From assembly GCA_033720735.1 (NCBI GenBank), contig JAWWBX010000295.1:1-5615 (forward strand): DNA of 5,615 nucleotides, read 5' to 3'. The position numbers were made by a program, and so were the translations under genes. Positions 1 through 5,615 of the stretch are shown here, piece by piece. Each line of letters starts with the position of its first letter. The stretch's first letter is position 1. Below the pieces are notes generated by a model. That model worked only from the letters and a program-made list of their open reading frames with translations, was not told the origin of the DNA and did not search any database. The stretch is from B8-G4 sp033720735 (lineage in GTDB: Bacteria; Bacteroidota; Bacteroidia; Chitinophagales; Saprospiraceae).

Positions 1-293
1 ACGACCTGAGCGACCAGCAAATCCAGTTCGTTGATGCCTTTGAGGCTGTCGTACGTGTAGCGATAGGTCTTGAAGTAGTTGGTCACGAAGAAATGGTCTT
101 GTGCCATTTCCACGCGCTTCAGTCGCTGGAATGAAAGGTAGAGCAGCAGGATGCCCAGGATGTACAGTCCGATGATCAACGCTTTGATGGGGAGCGGAAG
201 GCGAAAATGGCCCATTCCATTCAACACGGTGGTAAATACCGTGAGAGCACCAAAAAAGACGATCCACGCAGTCGGGATGAAGATCTTCATCAT
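1..293 (-). CDS. Small two-helix membrane protein, C-terminus cut by window edge
   Basis: This leftward reading frame begins at ATG 293 (a second ATG follows directly at 290) and stays open for 97 codons to the window edge, so the C-terminus is missing. I do not recognise a named family. The N-terminus is hydrophobic: one membrane segment at about residues 5-24 and a second at about 36-55, joined by a short loop (GMGHFRLPLP). A basic stretch (RLKR, 57-60) then suggests the chain continues in the cytoplasm. The following soluble part (about residues 66-90, containing VTNYFKTYRYTYDSL) loosely resembles the start of a bacterial PH-like domain, but that is only an impression. The frame starts 22 nt after the tatC stop on the same strand, so co-transcription with tatC is likely. 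No strong Shine-Dalgarno sequence precedes it. That a gene is here is fairly sure; its function is unknown. Confidence 0.72.
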   Translation of the reverse strand, partial: MMKIFIPTAWIVFFGALTVFTTVLNGMGHFRLPLPIKALIIGLYILGILLLYLSFQRLKRVEMAQDHFFVTNYFKTYRYTYDSLKGINELDLLVAQV

Positions 294-315
294 CAGGGTC
301 CAGTATGACGATACT

Positions 316-1161
316 CTAAGCGGCTGCATCTTCCAATGCGCGTTTTTTCTCGACCCGGCGGGCGATAATAATGCTCAATTCGAACAGCAAGTAGATCGGG
401 ATGCCGATCAGGAACTGGGTGATCACATCCGGAGGTGTGATGATCGCGGCCATGATCAGGATGACGACGAGGGCGTGCTTGCGGTACTTCTTGAGGAAGT
501 CGGCCGAGATCAGCCCCACCTTGGCCAGGAAATAGGCCAGTACCGGCAGTTCAAAGACAATCCCCGTCGGGATCGTGAACATCGTCATCGAATTGACCAG
601 CGAGGTCAGCGTCACCGTATTGAGTACATCGGGACTCACCGAGTAGCTCGAGAGGAAGGTGACGGCAAAGGGTGCGATGACAAAGTAGCCGAAGAGCACG
701 CCGGTGATAAACAGGAAACTGCAGATGAACACCACGCCCCGGGCTGCTTTCTTCTCTTTTTCGTACAGCCCGGGCTTGATAAACTGCCAGAACTCGAAGA
801 AGACGTAGGGGAACGCGACGACCAGCCCGATCCAGATCGATACCTTGATATGGCTCAGGAACTGCTCGGCAATGTCGCGGGTGATGATCTCCAGTCCTTC
901 CGGGAAGAAGCACAATCTTTCCGAGGCGTTGCAGATCCATTGATAGGTCGCAAAGTCCTGCTTGGTCGGACCGAGGATCACGACATCAAAGATGAAGTCC
1001 TTGGCAAGGAAGACGCCGATCCCGACGACCACGATCGATGCGAGCGCGCGCAACAAATGCCAGCGCAAGGCCTCGAGATGCTCCAGAAAGGTCATCTCGT
1101 CGGGCGATTTTTTGGCCGGCGGCGGCGGCGGTGTCTGCTGTGCGATCCGGGATTCTGCCAT
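316..1161 (-). CDS. tatC: Sec-independent protein translocase subunit TatC
   Basis: TatC is the multi-spanning inner-membrane core of the twin-arginine translocase. It recognises RR signal peptides and exports folded proteins. Numbering from ATG 1161 (281 aa), the conserved cytoplasmic N-terminal motif FLEHLEALRWHLLRAL lies at about 25-40, just before the first helix. The signature FPYVFFEFWQFIKPGLYEKE lies at about 120-140, including the conserved PGLY-E-E stretch. Hydrophobic segments fit six membrane helices, and TPPDVITQ precedes the last one. The first periplasmic loop is long and holds two cysteines (CNASERLC), as I recall for Bacteroidota TatC. The frame extends upstream to a TTG at 1182, but ATG 1161 is preferred because a promoter-like motif overlaps the TTG. 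Residues 11-15 are five consecutive prolines. No tatA/tatB lies in the window. The response-regulator gene ends 75 nt upstream and the small membrane protein follows after 22 nt. Confidence 0.96.
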   Translation of the reverse strand: MAESRIAQQTPPPPPAKKSPDEMTFLEHLEALRWHLLRALASIVVVGIGVFLAKDFIFDVVILGPTKQDFATYQWICNASERLCFFPEGLEIITRDIAEQFLSHIKVSIWIGLVVAFPYVFFEFWQFIKPGLYEKEKKAARGVVFICSFLFITGVLFGYFVIAPFAVTFLSSYSVSPDVLNTVTLTSLVNSMTMFTIPTGIVFELPVLAYFLAKVGLISADFLKKYRKHALVVILIMAAIITPPDVITQFLIGIPIYLLFELSIIIARRVEKKRALEDAAA

Positions 1162-1179
1162 GTCTGCTATTGGACGGGC

Positions 1180-1187
1180 CAAAGATA
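1180..1187 (-). promoter_or_regulatory. Candidate Bacteroidota -7 promoter element for tatC
   Basis: Read on the minus strand this is TATCTTTG, an exact match to the TAnnTTTG -7 consensus described for the Bacteroidota primary sigma factor. It lies about 18 nt upstream of the tatC ATG at 1161, which would give a short leader. No convincing TTTG -33 element is seen at the expected distance upstream, so the call rests on the -7 box and its position alone. It overlaps the alternative TTG start at 1182, which argues against that start. Confidence 0.35.
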
Positions 1188-1236
1188 GTCCAGCCGGGAC
1201 AATTCGGGCAGGGCAGGCAGATACAGCAGAACCTGG

Positions 1237-1893
1237 CTAGTCTGGACGCTCCAGCAATCCGCGTTCCATGGCCACGCGTACCATACCTGCTGTATTCTTG
1301 ACACCCAGCTTGCTCATGATATTCCGACGGTGGCTATCGACGGTATTGACGCTGATAAACAGATGTTCGGCAATTTCGATGTTGGTCATTTCCTGCATGA
1401 TCAGATCCAGGATCTGCAACTCACGCCGGGAGAGAGAAGGCGCATTTCGCGCTGTATCGGGGTTGTCAGCAGGTTGCAGCAGGATATCACCCACCCGTTT
1501 GCTGTAATGCGACTTGCCGGCAAAGACGCGCTCAATGGCGGTGACCAGTTCCTCGTACCCCACGTTCTTGAGTAAGTATCCGGCAGCCCCCGCTTCGATC
1601 ATGGCGCGGATCATCGCCGGCTCATCGAGCATGGTGAGTGCGATCACCCCCAGGCCGGGATGTTGTTGCAGCAGTCGTTTGCAAGTCTCAAGACCGCTCA
1701 TCTCCGGCATATTCAGGTCCAGAAGAACAATATCGGCGTGATGGTCAGCGAGAAACTGCAGAGCGGCCGCGCCCGAATTGGCGGAACCGCAAAACTCCAG
1801 CTGTGCCGCTTGCTCAAGAAGAGAGCGAATGCCATCGATCACGATCTGGTGGTCGTCCACAATCACTACGCGGATGCGGGGAGGTGGTGTCAT
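1237..1893 (-). CDS. NarL/FixJ-family two-component response regulator (REC-LuxR HTH)
   Basis: This 218-aa cytoplasmic DNA-binding regulator is activated by phosphotransfer from a histidine kinase. The receiver domain spans about residues 5-122: acidic pair D13-D14 in VVIVDDHQ, phospho-acceptor D59 in LLDLNMPEMSGL, switch T87 in ALTM, and conserved K109 in YLLKN. A linker of about 30 residues leads to a LuxR-type helix-turn-helix at about 152-214, with LSRRELQILDLI, the recognition region IAEHLFISVNTVDSHRRNI and MSKLGVKNTAGMVRVA. The frame is open up to ATG 1965, but ATG 1893 is chosen because it puts the receiver domain at residue 5, as is usual, and leaves room for a promoter. Its likely partner is the divergent TPR kinase at 2025, with 131 bp between the starts. 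The paired palindromes in that gap could be its binding sites. Family assignment is very sure; target genes are inferred only. Confidence 0.95.
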   Translation of the reverse strand: MTPPPRIRVVIVDDHQIVIDGIRSLLEQAAQLEFCGSANSGAAALQFLADHHADIVLLDLNMPEMSGLETCKRLLQQHPGLGVIALTMLDEPAMIRAMIEAGAAGYLLKNVGYEELVTAIERVFAGKSHYSKRVGDILLQPADNPDTARNAPSLSRRELQILDLIMQEMTNIEIAEHLFISVNTVDSHRRNIMSKLGVKNTAGMVRVAMERGLLERPD

Positions 1894-1918
1894 GCCTGCG
1901 ATGAAAATAGCGGAAATC

Positions 1919-1930
1919 CGTGATGTCACG
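1919..1930. promoter_or_regulatory. Inverted repeat CGTGA-N2-TCACG, possible operator
   Basis: The sequence CGTGATGTCACG has perfect 5-bp arms around a 2-bp spacer. It lies 26 bp upstream of the response-regulator start codon. It shares the TGA-N2-TCA core and spacer with the repeat at 1955-1966, with centres 36 bp apart. Inverted half-sites with a 2-bp spacer are the layout known for NarL-type dimers (7-2-7). Binding by the neighbouring regulator is inferred. Confidence 0.35.
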
Positions 1931-1954
1931 ACGCGCGATTGCCACGACCTTGCC

Positions 1955-1966
1955 TTTGAAATCAAA
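1955..1966. promoter_or_regulatory. Inverted repeat TTTGA-N2-TCAAA, possible operator
   Basis: The sequence TTTGAAATCAAA has perfect 5-bp arms around a 2-bp spacer and sits roughly in the middle of the divergent intergenic region, 59 bp upstream of the kinase start. Its TGA-N2-TCA core is shared with the repeat at 1919-1930. The bases flanking the 5-bp arms do not extend the symmetry. Confidence 0.35.
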
Positions 1967-2024
1967 TGAAGTGCTGAACACCAAGCTGACGGATCGCTGC
2001 ATGTGTATTTGGTAAATTGAATCC

Positions 2025-4010
2025 ATGCATACGACGAATACTCTCAGGACGGATCCGGCCCGGTGGTCGCAACAGGTGCTGCTCATGATCGCTCTCTTTG
2101 TACCAGGTATTATAAAAGGTCAACCTCCGGCTGACTCGTGCGTGACCCTCTTTCGGTCGGCCTTCCAGCAGCGCATGGCAGACCTGACCCGTAGCAATGA
2201 GCTGGCCGGGCAGGCACTGGCATGTGCAGTGGCCGCACAGGACGATTCTCTGCGTGCCGAGACACTGTTTTTACTGGGTTGGAATCATCAGGTCGCCGGG
2301 GACTACCCGCAGTCCAATGAGTACTTTTTCAAGGTCCTGGATCTGCCTGAAGGGAGCTATCCTCTCAATCGCAGAGGCTACACCATCGGTCGCATCGGCA
2401 AAAATTACGCGGAAACGGGTGAGTTTGCCCTGGCCGCCGAATATCTCCTGCGGTATGACAGCCTCTACCTGACACTGGGCGAAGCAAGGCCCAATATTGA
2501 ACCCAAGTTGCTGCTCGGCGAACTGCACGAATACATGCTGGAGCCTGAGGTCGCTGGTCGCTACTACCGGGAAGCTTATGACATGGCTGATGCTGGCAAC
2601 TGGAGATTTGCGAAGATCCAGGCGCTTTATTACCTGCTTGATTTTCACCTTCAAAGGCAAAAGGATGAAGGGTATGGAGAATACCTGGAAGAATACCTCG
2701 ATCTCGTCAAGGAAGTCGATCGTGAGGGAAAACTCGATTTTGCCCATACCAGCCTGCTCGACCTGAATTCACCAGCCGCCGAAAGAATTGAATTGCTCAA
2801 CCGGTTACTGAATGAACTGCGGAATACGGACCATGTCCTGAGCAGGTATTTCACCGCATCAAAACTCATCGACGCCTTGCAATCAACCGGTCAGATCGCC
2901 AATGCCGTAAGTGTTGCCGAGACAGAACTTGCCTTCGCCCGGCAGAGTGGAAATTTTGCCGTCGTAACGTCGTATCACAGCATTCTCCGGTGGCTTTATG
3001 AAGAGGCAGGACAGTTTGAGCGTGCCTACCGGAACGCCATATCGGAAAAGCGGCTGAGAGACAGCATTCACACGATCGAAGTCACCAAGTATGTCGACTC
3101 GTTGAACCTCTTGTTCGATACCTATGAGAAAGATGCCGCACTGGCCGACCAGGAGCTGACGATCGCCAGGCAACAGAGATCGCGGACGGTCCTCCTGGCA
3201 TTACTAGGGGGCGTTGTTTGGTTCGCTCTTTTTGCCATCCTCTTCCTCTGGAACCGCAACCGCCTGATCAGAAGGATCGCGAGGCGTGAATCAGAACTCA
3301 AAGAAGCCGAGATCGAACGTCTCGAGCAGGAAAAAACCATACTCAGCATGTCATCAATGATCGAAGGCCAGGAAGCCGAGCGCAAACGGATTGCCCAGGA
3401 TCTGCACGACGGCCTCGGCGGATTGCTCAGCAATGTCAAATCACAGATCCAGACGATCCAGCAGCAGGTTGGCGCCCTGGAGAAATACGATCTGTTTACC
3501 CGCGCCAGCGGGATGATCGACCAGGCCAGCCAGGAAGTACGCAGGATCGCGTCCAATATGATGCCTTCGTCGCTCTCGGCACTGGGTCTCGCAGCGGCGG
3601 TGGAGAATATCGCAGAACACCTGCAAGAGGACCACGGCCTCAGCGTATCGACAGAATTCATCGGCATGGAGCAGCGTCTCGACGAAACGATCGAGATCAT
3701 GGTGTACCGGATCATCCAGGAGTTATCTAATAATGTGGTCAAACATGCGCAGGCCTCGCACCTGATGATCCAGATCAATCAGGCGGATAAGGAATTGTTC
3801 CTGGTTGTCGAAGATGACGGGCAGGGGTTCGACCTGACTGAAGCTGACAGATCCGGGGGGGTCGGGCTGGCGAGCATCCGGTCGCGGGTGAGATACCTGA
3901 AGGGCGACCTGGATATCTCTTCCAACAGGGGAGAGGGTACGACAGCCACGATCAGGGTGCCGTGGTCTGATCAATCAGACAACATCGAAGCAGATCAAAA
4001 TATGAAGTAA
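2025..4010 (+). CDS. TPR-containing sensor histidine kinase (HisKA_3 type)
   Basis: This 661-aa membrane sensor kinase probably phosphorylates the divergent NarL-type regulator. A hydrophobic N-terminal segment (about 17-30) ending in GIIKGQ looks like a signal peptide. Residues about 35-385 are helical with TPR-like repeats (for example AETLFLLGWNHQVAGDYPQSNEYF), predicted outside the cytoplasm. A single membrane helix lies at about 389-409 and is followed by the basic NRNRLIRRIARR. A charged coiled-coil-like linker (about 418-448) leads to the HisKA_3 dimerisation region, with phospho-acceptor H461 in ERKRIAQDLHDGLGG. The HATPase domain has the N-box ELSNNVVKHA (566-575), the G1 box DDGQG (597-601), and the G2 region SGGVGLASI (610-618) and GEGTTA (636-641), so it appears catalytically intact. 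An in-frame stop at 2013 fixes ATG 2025 as the earliest start. The stimulus is unknown. The surface-protein gene begins 7 nt after the stop. Confidence 0.94.
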   Translation: MHTTNTLRTDPARWSQQVLLMIALFVPGIIKGQPPADSCVTLFRSAFQQRMADLTRSNELAGQALACAVAAQDDSLRAETLFLLGWNHQVAGDYPQSNEYFFKVLDLPEGSYPLNRRGYTIGRIGKNYAETGEFALAAEYLLRYDSLYLTLGEARPNIEPKLLLGELHEYMLEPEVAGRYYREAYDMADAGNWRFAKIQALYYLLDFHLQRQKDEGYGEYLEEYLDLVKEVDREGKLDFAHTSLLDLNSPAAERIELLNRLLNELRNTDHVLSRYFTASKLIDALQSTGQIANAVSVAETELAFARQSGNFAVVTSYHSILRWLYEEAGQFERAYRNAISEKRLRDSIHTIEVTKYVDSLNLLFDTYEKDAALADQELTIARQQRSRTVLLALLGGVVWFALFAILFLWNRNRLIRRIARRESELKEAEIERLEQEKTILSMSSMIEGQEAERKRIAQDLHDGLGGLLSNVKSQIQTIQQQVGALEKYDLFTRASGMIDQASQEVRRIASNMMPSSLSALGLAAAVENIAEHLQEDHGLSVSTEFIGMEQRLDETIEIMVYRIIQELSNNVVKHAQASHLMIQINQADKELFLVVEDDGQGFDLTEADRSGGVGLASIRSRVRYLKGDLDISSNRGEGTTATIRVPWSDQSDNIEADQNMK

Positions 4011-4017
4011 GAAAGAT

Positions 4018-5615
4018 ATGAAACCACATCACGACAAAACGTTACCGATCAACGAGTCCGCAAAAGGACACATCCGACGTCATTCGCCCAAAAATCGTTC
4101 GGGGAGAATGCATGCAGTCGTCAGCAGACTCATCGTACTGACAGGATTCATTATTTCCATCACAAGCCAACTGACGGCCCAATCCGTTTCAATCAATGGT
4201 GACGGGTCTCCTCCGCATCCCAGCGCAATTCTCGACGTGAAAAGTGATTCCATGGGATTGCTGATCCCCCGGCTGACGACTGCGCAACGTGATAGCATCA
4301 ATCAACCGGCCGAAGGGCTGCTCGTATACGATGTGGATACCGGCAGCTTCTGGTACCGCCAGGATTCCTCATGGGTTGACCTGAACGAGGTAAATCGCGT
4401 TTTTGAAAATGCGAATGGAACCGTCAGGAACACAGGCGATCACGTGTCAGACGATTTCGTCTTCGGATCGCCGCAACTGGATGATGACGGTGTGACTGAT
4501 CACCGGGCGCGGATGTTTTTTGACAAAGACAAGCGTGCCTTTCGCGTGGGAACAACCAGGGATACAGCTAATTCCCCTTTTGGCATCTTTGACAGCGGGG
4601 ACGCGGCAATCTGGGACCAGGACAGCCTTGGCAGGTATTCCTTTGCCGCGGGGGTGGGCGCCAGAGCCACTGGAGAAACTTCGATTTCATTGGGTAATAG
4701 CTCATGGGCGACCGGGAACTCGGCAGTTGCCCTGGGATTTGTACCAAAGGCGTTGGGTGATTTCAGTTTGGCTGCCGGATGGTCAGCCAGCGCCTCAGGA
4801 CCGAGTGCTGCCGCAATAGGCCGACAAATCTCCGCCAGTGGTGAGACATCAATGGTACTGGGTTCTGGCATCTTCTCTTTATTTGGTGGTGCAATCCTCG
4901 AAAACGACATCCCGAACTCACTCATGGTTGGCTTCAACAGTGATCTTCCCACCTTGTTTGTCGGACCATCTTCCGGTCAGGGCACAATTGGCAAAGTGGG
5001 GATCGGCACGACCTCCCCTCTGGAAAATCTGGTGGTGGGAAACGACCTGGGCGGCTACTCCGGTACGCGTATCTCGATCGGCGAGGACGGAGGATTCAGC
5101 GGGATGAATATCGGCGAGAATGCCAATGACCGCGCCTTTATGTTGTTCAATCCAACACATCACTATTTGTACTTCGGAATGCTTAATGGCGGGATGATCT
5201 ACAATAACAACCTGGTACTTAGGGATGGCAAGGTCGGAATCCGTACAGAGGACCCCCAGGACGCGCTGCATGTTGACAACGGATTAATCCGATTGTCAAG
5301 TATGAATAATACAGGGATAAGGACTTATGTCAACAATACCCTGAGTGGAACATTCGAATCAGTTAATTCTCATACGGCAATGAAAGCACACTCCCGTAAC
5401 TTGCAATTGATTGCCTTCGAAGGGCAGCTCAATTTTTATACCAGCCGAGCTGGAAGTCCTGCTCCTCTCAGGATGAGAATTGATTCGACCGGGTTCATCG
5501 GGATGGGCAAAGGGAGCGCTACAGATGAGCCGAAAGAAGACCTGGTCGTCGGCGAGGATCTCGGAGGATATTTCGGCACACGCATCGTTGTCGGAGACGC
5601 CTTTGGTTCTTCAGG
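4018..5615 (+). CDS. Secreted repeat-containing surface protein with YadA-head-like block, 3' end cut
   Basis: The frame is open from ATG 4018 to the window edge (532 complete codons). A 30-residue basic segment precedes a typical signal peptide at residues 31-54 (MHAVVSRLIVL...QLTA, likely cut before Q55), so ATG 4108, preceded by GGGGAGA, is a strong alternative start. The mature N-terminus (about 57-128) has the pattern PSAILDVKS, GLLIPRLTTAQRD, GLLVYDVDTGSFWYR and WVDL, common in Bacteroidota tail-fibre-like surface proteins. Residues 208-282 form a YadA-head-like repeat block. Three 'VGIG...P...L.V'-like motifs follow at about 326-341, 405-419 and 493-511; the first and third head copies of a 171-residue repeat. 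By family analogy it is an exported, probably trimeric fibre or adhesin. The membrane anchor, chaperone domain or sorting signal would be in the missing C-terminus. It starts 7 nt after the kinase gene, so co-transcription is likely. Function is inferred, not shown. Confidence 0.88.
   Translation, partial: MKPHHDKTLPINESAKGHIRRHSPKNRSGRMHAVVSRLIVLTGFIISITSQLTAQSVSINGDGSPPHPSAILDVKSDSMGLLIPRLTTAQRDSINQPAEGLLVYDVDTGSFWYRQDSSWVDLNEVNRVFENANGTVRNTGDHVSDDFVFGSPQLDDDGVTDHRARMFFDKDKRAFRVGTTRDTANSPFGIFDSGDAAIWDQDSLGRYSFAAGVGARATGETSISLGNSSWATGNSAVALGFVPKALGDFSLAAGWSASASGPSAAAIGRQISASGETSMVLGSGIFSLFGGAILENDIPNSLMVGFNSDLPTLFVGPSSGQGTIGKVGIGTTSPLENLVVGNDLGGYSGTRISIGEDGGFSGMNIGENANDRAFMLFNPTHHYLYFGMLNGGMIYNNNLVLRDGKVGIRTEDPQDALHVDNGLIRLSSMNNTGIRTYVNNTLSGTFESVNSHTAMKAHSRNLQLIAFEGQLNFYTSRAGSPAPLRMRIDSTGFIGMGKGSATDEPKEDLVVGEDLGGYFGTRIVVGDAFGSS
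4108..4179 (+). other. Signal peptide of the surface protein
   Basis: These 24 codons encode a short N-region with one arginine, a hydrophobic core (LIVLTGFIISI) and a polar end with Leu-Thr-Ala before Gln, matching a signal peptidase I site after the Ala at 4177-4179. The segment begins exactly at an internal ATG. This either marks the true start or leaves a 30-residue basic extension in front of the signal peptide. Confidence 0.7.
4639..4863 (+). repeat. YadA-head-like 14-residue repeats in the surface protein
   Basis: Residues 208-282 carry glycines at 212, 219, 226, 233, 240, 247, 254, 261, 268, 275 and 282, an unbroken period of seven. Small residues and serines fill the pattern S-x-A-x-G-x-x-A-x-A-x-G (SFAAGVGARATG, SAVALGFVPKALG, SLAAGWSASASG). 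This is the hallmark of YadA-type head repeats, which fold as a trimeric left-handed beta-roll. The copies have diverged at DNA level, so the repeat is clear only in the protein. Confidence 0.82.
5023..5615 (+). repeat. 171-codon protein repeat, second copy cut by window edge
   Basis: The segment ENLVVGNDLGGYSGTRISIG (first copy, from 5023) recurs as EDLVVGEDLGGYFGTRIVVG (second copy, from 5536). The offset is exactly 513 nt, or 171 codons. Sixteen of the 20 residues shown are identical. The DNA has diverged at many third positions, so the duplication is not recent or has been maintained at protein level. Only the opening of the second copy is visible. Confidence 0.75.

Larger units (their letters stand above)
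1894..2024. promoter_or_regulatory. Divergent promoter region between response regulator and sensor kinase
   Basis: These 131 bp separate the start codons of two oppositely transcribed genes and must hold promoters for both. An in-frame TAA at 2013-2015 shows that the kinase cannot start upstream of 2025. On the plus strand TGTATTTG at 2004-2011 is one mismatch from the Bacteroidota -7 motif TAnnTTTG, but it has no matching TTTG -33 box and would leave a very short leader. No clear promoter is visible on the minus strand. Two inverted repeats in the region are listed separately. Confidence 0.55.

Noticed and set aside
1162..1182. Seven-codon extension of tatC to a TTG start at 1182
   Set aside because: A TTG start is less likely than the ATG at 1161, and the TTG overlaps a consensus-like -7 promoter box. 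The extension adds no conserved TatC sequence.
151..1188. Long plus-strand open frame of 345 codons opposite tatC
   Set aside because: It is the antisense shadow of a clearly recognisable tatC. Its product is rich in Asp, Arg, His and Gln without any domain pattern, as expected from the reverse of hydrophobic codons.
1183..1236. Possible terminator between the response regulator and tatC
   Set aside because: I looked for a GC-rich hairpin followed by a T run on the minus strand and found none, so no terminator is called.
1894..1965. 24-codon N-terminal extension of the response regulator to ATG 1965
   Set aside because: It would place extra residues before the receiver domain, which normally starts within a few residues of the first Met, and would use up most of the divergent promoter region.
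1814..2086. 90-codon minus-strand frame crossing the intergenic region
   Set aside because: It overlaps the starts of both well-supported genes in other frames and shows no recognisable protein pattern.
3122..3778. 218-codon minus-strand frame inside the kinase gene
   Set aside because: It is a shadow of the kinase catalytic region, whose H, N and G boxes are intact on the plus strand. The reverse product is rich in Ser, Arg and Ile with no domain pattern.
4500..4952. 150-codon minus-strand frame opposite the YadA-head-like block
   Set aside because: It is a shadow of the Gly/Ala/Ser-rich repeat, whose regular seven-residue glycine spacing is found only in the plus-strand frame.

Overview
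The window looks like a chromosomal segment of a member of the Bacteroidota with a moderately high G+C content. This is judged from several features: a TatC with the proline-rich N-terminus and cysteine-containing first periplasmic loop I associate with that phylum; a TPR sensor kinase of the type common there; a C-terminal gene product with the 'SAILDVKS...GLLIPRLTTAQRD...GLLVYD' and 'VGIGTTSP...L.V' signatures of Bacteroidota surface proteins; mostly weak Shine-Dalgarno sequences; and one good match to the Bacteroidota -7 promoter motif. I cannot assign a genus.

Layout. The left third is read leftward: a LuxR/NarL-type response regulator (1893 to 1237), then tatC (1161 to 316), then a small two-helix membrane protein (from 293, running off the left edge). 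The right two thirds are read rightward: a TPR-containing sensor histidine kinase (2025 to 4010), then a large secreted, repeat-bearing surface protein (from 4018, or possibly 4108) that runs off the right edge with 532 complete codons in view. The two directions diverge from a 131-bp intergenic region (1894-2024) that holds two 5-2-5 inverted repeats.

How the genes may work together. Kinase and regulator are almost certainly partners: the kinase is of the HisKA_3/DesK-NarX type, which normally pairs with NarL/FixJ regulators, and the two genes share one divergent promoter region. The surface-protein gene begins 7 nt after the kinase stop, so it is probably co-transcribed with the kinase and is a plausible output of the system. 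TatC and its neighbour form a separate housekeeping unit, probably with its own promoter just upstream of tatC.

Most noteworthy are the surface protein, which has a YadA-head-like block with eleven glycines spaced exactly seven residues apart and a 171-codon repeat, and the paired palindromes, whose 2-bp spacer resembles NarL-type operators. I saw no RNA genes, CRISPR arrays, insertion sequences or clear intrinsic terminators.
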